Shown here one piece after another: positions 1-9,037 of a stretch of DNA of 64,000 nucleotides. Source of the stretch: Cohnella hashimotonis (GTDB lineage: Bacteria; Bacillota; Bacilli; Paenibacillales; Paenibacillaceae). Where the stretch lies: NCBI RefSeq assembly GCF_030014955.1, contig NZ_JAGRPV010000001.1, positions 4,898,001-4,962,000 of the forward strand, written 5' to 3'. The position numbers and the translations under genes are program-made. Positions within the stretch are counted from its first letter, which is position 1. Each line of letters begins with the position of its first letter. The notes below the pieces were generated by a model. The model saw only the letters and a list, made by a program, of their open reading frames with translations. It ran no database searches and was not told the DNA's origin.

Positions 1-3000
1 GAGATCGGCGCGTTGGGAGCGAACGCGGCTGCGTCTCTTCCCGTCGCAAGCCCCTGCTTCGCGGCTGCGGCCACGTAGCCCGCGTACCAGGACGCCGGGT
101 CGACGTCCGCGAACCCGTCTTGCGCCTTCTGCTGCGGCACGAGGCCCAATCCGCGGACCAGAAGCACAGCGAATTCGGCGCGCGTGACCGACGCGCCGGG
201 GTTAAAGGCACCGTTGCCCGTACCTTCAACGTACAACTTGGCCGCCATCTCCCGGATGACGCCAGCCGCCCAGTGATCGGCCGGCACGTCGCCGAACGTG
301 CGGTCCAGCGCCAGCACGGCATAAACGCCGGGACCCGTGATCCCTGCCGTTACGCTGCCGCTTGCGAGCTTGCCTGGAACGTAGGCCGGCTTACCCGTCT
401 CGTTCAAGCGATAGATGCCTCCCCTTGCAAAGTCGAAGCCCTCATCCGTCCGCAGCGTCAGTACGATCGGCGTGCCGAATTCGGACACCGTCTCGGCCGT
501 TCCGCCAGCTGGCTTGACGGTCAGCTTGATCACGTAGATTCCGCCCTTCAAGGCAGCCTGCGCATTCGCAGCTGCGCCTGCCTGCTCCGCCAAACCGGCA
601 GCCTGCGTGCTCTCGACCGGCGCCAGGCCGAGGGCGATCTCGCCGCCGTCCCGCTGTGCGGCCGGCAGACGATCAAGCAGCCGCTTCAGAACATCCGCCG
701 GCAGCTCCAGCGAGAGCGCGCCCGCACGGACGGTCAGTCCCCGCTCGGCGAGCGAGGCGGCAAGCTTGCCGGACATGACAAGCTCCCGCACATCGTTTTT
801 CAGCTCGACGGACGGGGCGCCTTGCGTCCCGCTCTGCCGGAGCATCTCTTCGGTCAGCACCGCCTTGCCGTCCTTCGCCGCCCCGGACGCTCCTGTATCG
901 CTCGCCCCATTGCCAGGCTGATTGCCCGGCTGGCCGACCGGGCCGGCCGGCGCCGTCAACTGCAGCAGCCTGGACGCGGCTGGCGCCAGCGTCAACTGCA
1001 GCGTGCCGGTCGCCTCGGACGCTTCGCCCGTCCACAGATCCTTCGCCGCATACGTCAGCGAGGCGTCAAGGCCGGCGCGGCCGAGATCGATCGTTTTGTC
1101 CGCCGCGACGCTCGCGCTGTAGTTGAACACGGCCAGATAAAAATCGGCGCCGTCCTTCAAGACAAAAGCATCGGCCGCGTTCGCGCCCGTGTTGCCCTCG
1201 AGCGGCCGGAACGCCTTCCCTTTCAGCGCCAGGGCGATGACATCGCGGTTGCCGTACAGCGCCTCCATGTAGCCTTTCGCCTTCGGATCGTTCACATCGT
1301 CCGAGTCCAGCAGCACCGTGCCCGAGATGACGCCCGAATTGACCCGGCTGCGGGCCTCCTCCAGACTGTCCGCGCGCGACAGCGCCAGATGGTCGGGGTC
1401 CGTGTAACCGTAGATCGTGCCGTTTTGCCAGAAGCCGTACGTGAGCGAATTCAGCTCGTACTCGGTCTCGTTGATTTTCCCGTACGTGTCGCAGGAGATT
1501 CGTCTGGCGTGCGCGTACTGGCTCGGGAAGATCGGCGCGATCGATTCGCTGATGAACATTTTGCCGTCCAGCACCCGGTTCATGTAAGCCATGCCCTGGT
1601 TATAGGCTTGAATGCCGGTCGTGACGGCGGGATCGTAATGCTGTCCCTCAAGCGAACCGTGCGTGAGGAAGTCGAGCTTGATGTACGTGAAGCCGAGCGC
1701 CTTGAACTTGTTCAGGTAGTAGTCCATGCGCAGCCTGGCGCCGGGATGCGTCACGTCGAGCGGATACGCACCGTCCAGCGTCGGCAGCGGCTGCCCGTCT
1801 GCGCCCTTCAGCACGATGTCACCGTACGTGTACCGCCCGTCCGTGCCATCGACCGGCTGGCTCATATTGTTGCCCCAGTAGACGAAGGGGGCCCAGTAGA
1901 TGCCGGCGTGCTGGCCGTTCGACTTGATCTTTGCCACCGCTTGGGCGAGCTGCTCGTCGTTCAGATTATCCCAATAAGAATCCATGTTGATATATACGTT
2001 GCCGTCGTTGTTGAATGCGGTCAGCGTGTTTTTAAAGTAGTCCGAGACGTCCAGCACGTTTTGCAAAGAAAGCGAGCTGCCGTAGGCGCCCCAGCTGTTC
2101 CAGCCGACGGGCACGCCGTCAGGCAGGTCCGGGCCGAGCTCAAGCTTCGGCGCGACGACCGCGTTCGCGTCGCCGTAAGCCGTCAGCCCGTCCCGGTAGT
2201 CCGCGTACGCGCCGACCATGACGGTCGGCGACGAGAGCTCGCTGCCCGCGATGCTGCCGTGCGGCTGCGAGTCGCGGGTCGCCGGCGTGGCCGCGCCGCC
2301 GTATACCGTCAACGCGTTCAACCGATCGGACGCCCCCGTCCAATCGATGCCCGTCTTCCAGACGTCGTGCGTCACGGAGCCGAGCACGAGCCCGGCGCGC
2401 GTCGAAGCGTTATAGATCGCCGTTGCCTCGTAGCTTGTGTCGGACCGGTTCATCGGCTGCGACTTGTAGCGGACCCAGGCGTCGTTGTCGAACGGTACGG
2501 TCAGTACGCGATTGTCGGCGCTGACGCCGATATCGACGCCGTTCTTGCGCTTCAGGGCGATCGGCGCCATGTAGTTCGACGTCAACGCCGCATCGCCCGC
2601 CGCGTCCAGGCGGGCGAGGAAGAAGGCTTTATTTTCATAAACTTTATAAATTTGCTTAAGCGTCGGTTTGCCCGGTGACGTATGCACGAAGGCGATCTCG
2701 ACGCCCTTGCCGAACCCGTCCTCGATCGGCGTCGGCGCGCCTGCGATCTCGTGATGCGCATATGCCTTCGTCTCCAGCAGCTCGTCGCCAAGCTTGATCG
2801 CGCCGTACGCGCCCGACATCCGCTGCCCGAGCTTCCAGTCGTAGCCCGCATAGCCGGTCTTGTCGTTCAGGCTGACGTCGTAAGCGCCGTTTGAGATCAT
2901 CAGCCCGTACGTATACTGCGTCACGGAGATCGCGCCATAATCGGTCGTCGCGCCCGCATCGCCGAGCGTGCCAAGCTCCTCGTCCGGCTTGTCCGTCCCC

Positions 3001-4304
3001 GAAGCCTTGGCGGGCTCGACAACGATCCGGTCAATGTCCGGCGCATACCAGTCGCCGTCCGAGATGGCGATCGTGTTGTCCCCTTCCTGAAGAGACAGCG
3101 TCACGTCGACAGTGCCGACCGTATCCCAGTCGGGCGTCTTCGGCGGCTCGATATACTGGTCGGCGCCGTTGTTCGCGCGGATGTAGAAGCCGCGCGGATC
3201 GCCCGAGATATAAGAGACAACGACCTTGTAGTCACTCGTCATCGGCGCCGAGATTCCTGAGAAGACGATCGAGCTGCCCTGGTACAGTCCCCCCACCTTT
3301 TTGCCGCCCGAGGCGGCAGGGCTGTCCGAGACGCTCGCATTGCCGCTCAGCGTGTTGGCCTCGTCCTCCGCCTCATAGCCGACCGTAAAGGGAATGACCT
3401 CGATCCGGTCGATGTCGGGCGAATACCAGTCGTGATCGGAGAGAACGATCTCGTTGGCCCCCTTGCGCAGCTCCACCGAAGCGTCGTAAGTTCCGACCGT
3501 ATTCCAGTCGGCCGTCTTCGGCAAATCCAGCAAGCTGTCCGCGCCGTCGTTGACTTTCATGTACACCGGGCGTTGATCGCCGGAGATGTAATAGAGCCGA
3601 ATGAGGTAGATTCCGGCCGCAGGCGCGTTTACGTCCTTGAACGTCAGCGAGCTGCCCTGATACAGGTCGCCTACCTTCTTGCCGCCCGAGCTGACCGGAC
3701 TGTCCGAGACGGATGCGTGTCCCGCCAGCGCGTTGCCCGGCGCTTCCGCTTCGAAGGTCGTGCCGGTCAGTTCCTTTTGCCAGTCGTTATCCGGCTCCTC
3801 GGCACCGGGCCCCTGATCCTCGACCCGCTCGCCGACGACGATCCGGTCGATATCCGGCGCGTACCAGTTGTTGTCGTCGATCAGAATCGCGTTAACGCCG
3901 GCCTTCAGGGCGAGCGTCAGCTCATAGCTGCCCACGGTGTCCCAATCCGCCGTTTTGGGTGGATCTTCATATTGCTTGCCGCCGCCGTTCGCGCTAATGT
4001 TAAATGACCGCTGATCGCCGGAGACATAATCCACGGTGATCTTGTACGTGCCGTCGGCATCGACGGCGACGCCATTGAAGCGGATGGAGCTGCCCTGGTA
4101 CAATCCGCCTACCTTCTTGCCGCCGGAGGCCGCTTCGCTATCGGCAACCGCCGCGTTGCCGGCCAGCGTATTCGCCGGCGACTCGGCCTCGTAAACGTTC
4201 GCCGCGTCGGCCAGCGCGCGGGGCGCGAAGCCGCCGCTGCCGCCCGCCGCGAGACAGACCAGCAGAAGCAGCAGACATCCTTTTTTCCACACGCGTTTCA
4301 ACAT
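1..4304 (-). CDS. Surface-anchored alpha-galactosidase-like glycosidase with three CBM35-like modules and SLH domain (3' end outside window)
   Basis: The minus frame is open from the ATG at 4304 to the window edge (at least 1434 residues). It begins with a signal peptide (MLKRVWKKGCLLLLLVCLAA...). Three similar modules follow (about residues 37-160, 180-305 and 305-430), each starting with an EAE/EAD segment and ending YSPDIDR- or YAPDIDR-like, which fits CBM35/CBM6 carbohydrate-binding domains. After a beta-sandwich comes a TIM-barrel region with VGWNSWG near residue 730 and YIKLDF near 877; the Asp of KLDF is the likely nucleophile. This resembles clan-D alpha-galactosidases (GH27/GH36), exact family uncertain. 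A linker leads to an SLH repeat (DVPADHWA...VTRAEFA) near 1360-1410, so the enzyme probably sits on the cell wall. Divergent from the YesN/YesM genes. Large plus-strand reading frames over it are shadows. Confidence 0.85.
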   Translation of the reverse strand, partial: MLKRVWKKGCLLLLLVCLAAGGSGGFAPRALADAANVYEAESPANTLAGNAAVADSEAASGGKKVGGLYQGSSIRFNGVAVDADGTYKITVDYVSGDQRSFNISANGGGKQYEDPPKTADWDTVGSYELTLALKAGVNAILIDDNNWYAPDIDRIVVGERVEDQGPGAEEPDNDWQKELTGTTFEAEAPGNALAGHASVSDSPVSSGGKKVGDLYQGSSLTFKDVNAPAAGIYLIRLYYISGDQRPVYMKVNDGADSLLDLPKTADWNTVGTYDASVELRKGANEIVLSDHDWYSPDIDRIEVIPFTVGYEAEDEANTLSGNASVSDSPAASGGKKVGGLYQGSSIVFSGISAPMTSDYKVVVSYISGDPRGFYIRANNGADQYIEPPKTPDWDTVGTVDVTLSLQEGDNTIAISDGDWYAPDIDRIVVEPAKASGTDKPDEELGTLGDAGATTDYGAISVTQYTYGLMISNGAYDVSLNDKTGYAGYDWKLGQRMSGAYGAIKLGDELLETKAYAHHEIAGAPTPIEDGFGKGVEIAFVHTSPGKPTLKQIYKVYENKAFFLARLDAAGDAALTSNYMAPIALKRKNGVDIGVSADNRVLTVPFDNDAWVRYKSQPMNRSDTSYEATAIYNASTRAGLVLGSVTHDVWKTGIDWTGASDRLNALTVYGGAATPATRDSQPHGSIAGSELSSPTVMVGAYADYRDGLTAYGDANAVVAPKLELGPDLPDGVPVGWNSWGAYGSSLSLQNVLDVSDYFKNTLTAFNNDGNVYINMDSYWDNLNDEQLAQAVAKIKSNGQHAGIYWAPFVYWGNNMSQPVDGTDGRYTYGDIVLKGADGQPLPTLDGAYPLDVTHPGARLRMDYYLNKFKALGFTYIKLDFLTHGSLEGQHYDPAVTTGIQAYNQGMAYMNRVLDGKMFISESIAPIFPSQYAHARRISCDTYGKINETEYELNSLTYGFWQNGTIYGYTDPDHLALSRADSLEEARSRVNSGVISGTVLLDSDDVNDPKAKGYMEALYGNRDVIALALKGKAFRPLEGNTGANAADAFVLKDGADFYLAVFNYSASVAADKTIDLGRAGLDASLTYAAKDLWTGEASEATGTLQLTLAPAASRLLQLTAPAGPVGQPGNQPGNGASDTGASGAAKDGKAVLTEEMLRQSGTQGAPSVELKNDVRELVMSGKLAASLAERGLTVRAGALSLELPADVLKRLLDRLPAAQRDGGEIALGLAPVESTQAAGLAEQAGAAANAQAALKGGIYVIKLTVKPAGGTAETVSEFGTPIVLTLRTDEGFDFARGGIYRLNETGKPAYVPGKLASGSVTAGITGPGVYAVLALDRTFGDVPADHWAAGVIREMAAKLYVEGTGNGAFNPGASVTRAEFAVLLVRGLGLVPQQKAQDGFADVDPASWYAGYVAAAAKQGLATGRDAAAFAPNAPI

Positions 4305-4445
4305 CAGTTTCCCCCTCCGTCATTCCATAATGAAAAGCGTCAACGCGGTCCGCGTTTCACTCATTATAGGAACGAGGCGAAGCCGGATTCTATAACCCGA
4401 TTTACGGAAACGCAACGCTAATTAACGCATTTGCTCCGCCGGGCA

Positions 4446-4474
4446 TTGTTGAATCGGAGCATACCTTTTAAAAT
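4446..4474 (+). promoter_or_regulatory. Possible sigma-A promoter for the YesN/YesM pair
   Basis: TTGTTG at 4446-4451 and TAAAAT at 4469-4474 are separated by 17 bp. Transcription would start near 4481, about 33 nt before the ATG at 4514. The -35 box is only a half match. In the same 209-bp gap a TATAAT for the opposite strand lies at 4363-4368, with no convincing -35 box. Confidence 0.35.
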
Positions 4475-4513
4475 AAAACCTGCATCGGGAGTCTGAATGC
4501 GGAGGCGCCGGAC

Positions 4514-6070
4514 ATGTATCGAATCTTGCTGGTAGACGACGAAAAGCTGGAACTGGAAGCGATTGCACAATATGTCCGCTGGGAGGACATGGGCATCGCC
4601 GTGGCGGATACGGCCAAGAACGGCCGGGAAGCGCTTCAGAAGATGAGCCTGTGCAAGCCGGACATCATTTTGACGGACGTTCGGATGCCCGTCATGGACG
4701 GGCTCGAATTCGCGCGTAAAGCCAAGCAGCTGGACAAACACGTCAAGATCGTGTTCCTGAGCGGACACGACGAATTTCAATATATCAAAGCCGCGCTCTC
4801 CGTCGAGGCGGTCGGCTATCTGCTCAAGCCGGTCGATCACGAGGAGCTGGCAGCCGTTATGCAGCGGGTCATTCGCAAATGCGAGGAAGACAAGCAGCTG
4901 CTCGGCTCCGCCGAAGGGCTGAAGGAGCGGCTCGTCCGCTCGCTGGCGTTCGAGACGGATTTGGACAGCCGCAGGGAGTGGGTTCGGAAAATCGAAAGGC
5001 TGCCCCGCCCGCTGCCGCTGTCCGGACACTACAAAGTCGCATACGCAAGCATCCGGACGAGCTCGCCGGGCGCCAGGTCCGCCGAGCTGTTCGCGGACGT
5101 TCAGCGCTCCCTCGAGCGGCGGGGCGAGCATCATTACGCCTGGTACCTGGACGAGGAGCGGTTCTGCGCGATTTACTATACGCAGCCGGCAGCGGAGTCC
5201 GACGTGCCTGACGAGGCGGAGTCGTTCTGGCGGGCGCTGAGCGGCGAGTTTCAAGTCCGGGGCGCCGCCCTCTCCGTCGGACTTTCCGCAGAAGGCCGGC
5301 TCCTCGTCGACCTGCACGACCGCTTCGAGGAAGCCAGGTTTGCCCACGGGTCGCGTTTTTACGATGGGTGCTCTGCCGTGCATGCGTATGCCCCCTTTAA
5401 ATCTCCGGCGGCACCGACGGTCGATCCGGCCGCCGCAGCCGCTGGCATCGGTTTGGCGATCTCCCATGCGCGGCTTGACGATATCGACCGGCAGGTCGCC
5501 GGCTTCCTGGCGCCGTATGCGGCGAACCGGACGCCCAGGGAAACGATCGTCTCCGATACGGCGCATTTGCTGTCGGATCTCGAGCGGCAGTATGCGCCAC
5601 TGCTGGAGGCGATCGAAGGCGCCCGCGAACGGCAGGAAGCGAATTGGAAATTAATGATGGAGCCGGATTCGCTGGCAGAACTGCGCGCCCATCTCTGCGC
5701 CTGGTGCCGGGCAATCGCCGGCATGATCGAAGCGCGAGAGCAGGACAAGCACCTGCCGATCGTGCAGCGCGTTATGGAAACGATCGATGCGCGTTACAGC
5801 CAACCGCTTACCGTCGAACAGCTGGCTGCGGAGGTTTACCTTTCCCCCAACTACATTCGTACATTGTTCAAGGAGAAATCCGGGGAGACGATACTGGAGT
5901 ATTTGACAAAAGTAAGGATCAGGCGCGCGGCCGAGCTGCTAAAGGACAGATCGCTGAGAGTGCACGAGATCTCCAAGGCGGTCGGCTACGAGAACGTATC
6001 GTATTTTTGCGCGCTGTTCCAGAAGCACCGAGGCGTGACCCCTAACGATTACCGCAAAAAACTGCTATAG
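4514..6070 (+). CDS. YesN-type response regulator (REC plus AraC helix-turn-helix)
   Basis: 518 residues. The N-terminal receiver domain has the acidic pair in LLVDDEK, the phospho-acceptor Asp55 in ILTDVRMP and Lys105 in LLKPVD. A long middle region of unassigned type follows. The last about 100 residues form an AraC/XylS DNA-binding domain (LTVEQLAAEVYLSPNYIRTL; ISKAVGYENVSYFCALFQKH). GGAGG lies just upstream of the ATG. Such regulators pair with YesM kinases and usually control carbohydrate import or hydrolase genes in Paenibacillaceae. The partner kinase starts 12 bp downstream; the divergent neighbour is the surface alpha-galactosidase, a plausible but unproven target. Confidence 0.9.
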   Translation: MYRILLVDDEKLELEAIAQYVRWEDMGIAVADTAKNGREALQKMSLCKPDIILTDVRMPVMDGLEFARKAKQLDKHVKIVFLSGHDEFQYIKAALSVEAVGYLLKPVDHEELAAVMQRVIRKCEEDKQLLGSAEGLKERLVRSLAFETDLDSRREWVRKIERLPRPLPLSGHYKVAYASIRTSSPGARSAELFADVQRSLERRGEHHYAWYLDEERFCAIYYTQPAAESDVPDEAESFWRALSGEFQVRGAALSVGLSAEGRLLVDLHDRFEEARFAHGSRFYDGCSAVHAYAPFKSPAAPTVDPAAAAAGIGLAISHARLDDIDRQVAGFLAPYAANRTPRETIVSDTAHLLSDLERQYAPLLEAIEGARERQEANWKLMMEPDSLAELRAHLCAWCRAIAGMIEAREQDKHLPIVQRVMETIDARYSQPLTVEQLAAEVYLSPNYIRTLFKEKSGETILEYLTKVRIRRAAELLKDRSLRVHEISKAVGYENVSYFCALFQKHRGVTPNDYRKKLL

Positions 6071-6082
6071 GAAAGGATCCTC

Positions 6083-7852
6083 ATGCGCAGATTCCTGAGC
6101 CATAACTTGACGTCCCCGTTTCTGAATCTGAGCATGCGGGGCAAGCTGTTCTCGCTGTTCCTGCTCGTCGCCTTCGTTCCGCTGCTGTCGTTCGTCTTCT
6201 ATTCCTACCATACGGTCAAAAACCAGCTGATCCGGCAGACGTTCGCAAGCGCCGCGCTCATGACGTCCCAGATCAACAGCAATCTGCAGAACAAGCTGGA
6301 CAATTACAACAAAATATCCGCGTCCCTCTACCTGGACGAGACGCTGCAGGATTATCTGGTCAAGTCGTACCGGGACAACGCCGACTTCCTCGACGCCTAC
6401 CGCTATATCGACAACGTCATGAACAACGTGCTCACGACCAATCCGGAAGTGTTCGGCATCGCGATTTACACGACCAACGCCTCCATGCACATCGACGATA
6501 CGTTCATCAAACCGCTGACCGACGTCATCGAACGGAAGCCCTGGTTCCACAAGGTGCAAAACACGTACGGCAACGTCATCTTCACCATTACGCCCGCGCA
6601 GCCTGCCGACCCGCCGCGCAAGGCGACGCCGCCGATGTTCACGCTCGTCCGTTATTTGAACTACAACAGCCTGAACTTTCCCTACGGGATTCTGGCGATC
6701 GACATCCAGGAATCCGAGCTTTACGCGCTGATCGATAAGGAGGACAAGGACAAAGACATCTATATTGTCGACGAGCAGGGCACGATCGTGTCCGGCAAGG
6801 ACAAAACCCGTTTAAATGCCAATATCGGGGAATGGCTTGCGCTGCCGCAGCAGACGGAAGGCTCGGGCAAGTTCGAGACCGAATACGAAGGCGAAAAAGT
6901 GCTTGTCGTCTATAACGCGATTCGCAACGGCTGGAAAACGGTCTCGATTATCCCATACAGCGGCTTCATGGAGGCAGCGAACCGCTCGACGCATCGTCTG
7001 CTTTTTATCGCATCCGTCTGCCTGCTGCTCTGCATGGTGCTGATCTATGCGGTCGCCCGGCTCTCGACCAAGCGGATCGAGGCGCTGCTCAAAAATATCC
7101 GTCGATTGGAGCGGGAGGATTTCGAGCTCGTTTCGATGAAAATGGGGCATGACGAGATCGGACAGATGTCTTTCGCGCTCGACAAGATGGCCGCGCGCTT
7201 TAAAAACCTGATCAACGAGGTTTATAAAAAGGAAATCTCCAAGCAGGAGGCGGAGCTCGGCATGCTGCAGGCGCAGATTAATCCTCATTTCCTGTACAAC
7301 ACGCTGGCTTCGATATCCGCGCTCGCCATGAAAAACGACGACCGGCGAACGCAGGACATGGTCTCCCATCTGGCCAAATTTTACCGCATATCGTTGAACA
7401 AAGGAAAGAACATCGTCTCGCTGAACGAGGAGCTGAAGCTGACCCACAATTATATCGCGATCCAGCAGATTCGCTATCAGGACTTGATCCATATTCATTA
7501 TCGGATCGAGGACGAGGTACGCAGCTATCCGACCGTGAAGCTGACGCTGCAGCCCTTTATCGAGAACAGCATTCGCCACGGAATATGGGACGACGACTAC
7601 GGCATCGGCATCGTTATCAAGGCATATCGGAGAGATGAAGACATTTACCTCGAAGTCATCGACGACGGCATGGGCATGCCCCGGGACAGGCTAGGCGGCG
7701 GCGCCTCGCTGCAGGAACTCGGATACGGCATTTCCAACGTCGATCAGCGAATCAAGCTTGCGTTCGGCGCGGATTACGGCGTCTCGATGTACAGCCGTCC
7801 CGGCATCGGCACGCATGTCGTAGTTCGGCTGCCGTCCGGCGGCGTCTCATGA
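6083..7852 (+). CDS. YesM-type sensor histidine kinase
   Basis: 589 residues. A first membrane helix (about 22-42) and a second (about 305-325) flank an extracellular dCache-like sensor. A HAMP-like linker follows, then the HisKA_7-type block NPHFLYNTL with phospho-acceptor His402, and a C-terminal HATPase with FIENSIRHGI, DDGMGM and GIGTHV motifs. It is co-transcribed with the response regulator (12-bp gap). Members of this family sense extracellular sugars, often through a binding protein; the ligand cannot be read from the sequence. The gene converges on the germination operon with only 30 bp between stops and no obvious terminator. Confidence 0.9.
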   Translation: MRRFLSHNLTSPFLNLSMRGKLFSLFLLVAFVPLLSFVFYSYHTVKNQLIRQTFASAALMTSQINSNLQNKLDNYNKISASLYLDETLQDYLVKSYRDNADFLDAYRYIDNVMNNVLTTNPEVFGIAIYTTNASMHIDDTFIKPLTDVIERKPWFHKVQNTYGNVIFTITPAQPADPPRKATPPMFTLVRYLNYNSLNFPYGILAIDIQESELYALIDKEDKDKDIYIVDEQGTIVSGKDKTRLNANIGEWLALPQQTEGSGKFETEYEGEKVLVVYNAIRNGWKTVSIIPYSGFMEAANRSTHRLLFIASVCLLLCMVLIYAVARLSTKRIEALLKNIRRLEREDFELVSMKMGHDEIGQMSFALDKMAARFKNLINEVYKKEISKQEAELGMLQAQINPHFLYNTLASISALAMKNDDRRTQDMVSHLAKFYRISLNKGKNIVSLNEELKLTHNYIAIQQIRYQDLIHIHYRIEDEVRSYPTVKLTLQPFIENSIRHGIWDDDYGIGIVIKAYRRDEDIYLEVIDDGMGMPRDRLGGGASLQELGYGISNVDQRIKLAFGADYGVSMYSRPGIGTHVVVRLPSGGVS

Positions 7853-7882
7853 CTCATCGTTTAAGCAGCCCTCCTCCTCAGC

Positions 7883-9037
7883 TCATTTGACCGGCTTGCC
7901 GATCTCCATCCCCGTGCTCTCCAGACTGACCCGCACTTGAATGCGATAGTCGATTCGGGCGAACCGCTGCGGCCAATCCCCGGACATGGCCGCCCAGCGC
8001 GCAGGCGCAAAACGGCGCAGCCAATCTCCGGTGCCCAGCAGATCCGCCTGCTTGTCCTTCAGATGGTCGATCGTTTCAGACATCCGCTCCTTCACGTAAG
8101 CGGCGAGTCTGGCGTTAAACCGATCGACCTCCTGCTGGGTTTCGACTTTGGAGCAGGTCAGCTCTCCGATCGCGCCCTTCAGCGACGTCCGGATCTCCAG
8201 GCTGACCGAATCGCCGCTCAACACGGGGCGAATGCGCGTCTCGGAAGCGGTCGCGTGGTATGCGTCGATGCCGGAGCCGCGTTGGGGACACGGAAGCTCG
8301 AGCACGCCGCTCTTGAACCGGTTGTTCAGGATGGATAAATAAATCGAATCGGACGACGGCAGCGTTCCGATCATCCTTCCTTCCGGGAAACGGATGACGG
8401 CCAGACCGGCGATGCCGATGACGGGCGGCTTGTCCGGCTGCAGCACGGCGTAGGGCAAGGCTGCAGCCTTGGATTGCATCATCGACCTTATCGTCAGCTC
8501 CAGTAGCGTGAAGTCTCTTGTTTTGGCCGTATACTTCGAAGCGTTCGCCTCGGTGCTTCTGAGCTGCTGCGCAATCGTACGCTCGATGAGCGGACGCTGC
8601 GCCAGGAACGCGCCGGCCTCTCCCTTGGTGATCAGCATCGAGACCGTGCCTCTTGGCCCCTCTCCCCGGGAAAAAAAGTCGGTGAACCGTCTGATGTTCA
8701 TCGCAGCGGCCGCCCTCTCCCCGATTAGAAGCACCTGCATATGGCTCCACTGCGGACGGCGTCCCAGCTCGATCGCGATGTCCTCGGAGGCGCCGAACAG
8801 GGAGCTTGAGATCGTATCCGTGTTCACATAAGACTGACCGCCCTTGGTTGCAGTCCCCAGTTCTTCGCCGCCGGAAGGTTTGTAAATCTGGGTCGTCATC
8901 CGGATTGCGCCGTTCTCCGTCAGATCGATCGCAGCTGCCTGCACGAACCCCCAATCGGTCAGCTCATGACCGCTCCAGCAGCCGCCCGTCCACAGCGGCA
9001 GACTGAGAACGGCCGCCCAGCATAGCAGCCGTTTCAT
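7883..9037 (-). CDS. Ger(x)C-family germinant receptor lipoprotein (C subunit)
   Basis: 384 residues. The lipoprotein signal (LPLWTGGCW, lipidated Cys20) is followed by the typical GerC start CWSGHELTDWGFVQAAAID. The size fits the family (360-410). GerC subunits sit on the outer face of the spore inner membrane and complex with A and B subunits to sense nutrients. The ATG overlaps the stop of the A gene by 4 bp (ATGA), so translation is coupled. Last gene of the operon. The germinant is unknown. Confidence 0.93.
   Translation of the reverse strand: MKRLLCWAAVLSLPLWTGGCWSGHELTDWGFVQAAAIDLTENGAIRMTTQIYKPSGGEELGTATKGGQSYVNTDTISSSLFGASEDIAIELGRRPQWSHMQVLLIGERAAAAMNIRRFTDFFSRGEGPRGTVSMLITKGEAGAFLAQRPLIERTIAQQLRSTEANASKYTAKTRDFTLLELTIRSMMQSKAAALPYAVLQPDKPPVIGIAGLAVIRFPEGRMIGTLPSSDSIYLSILNNRFKSGVLELPCPQRGSGIDAYHATASETRIRPVLSGDSVSLEIRTSLKGAIGELTCSKVETQQEVDRFNARLAAYVKERMSETIDHLKDKQADLLGTGDWLRRFAPARWAAMSGDWPQRFARIDYRIQVRVSLESTGMEIGKPVK

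Noticed and set aside
120..2678. 852-codon plus-strand reading frame
   Set aside because: It lies opposite the SLH/alpha-galactosidase gene. Its translation is Arg/Val-rich with no recognisable domain, typical of an antisense shadow in high-GC DNA.
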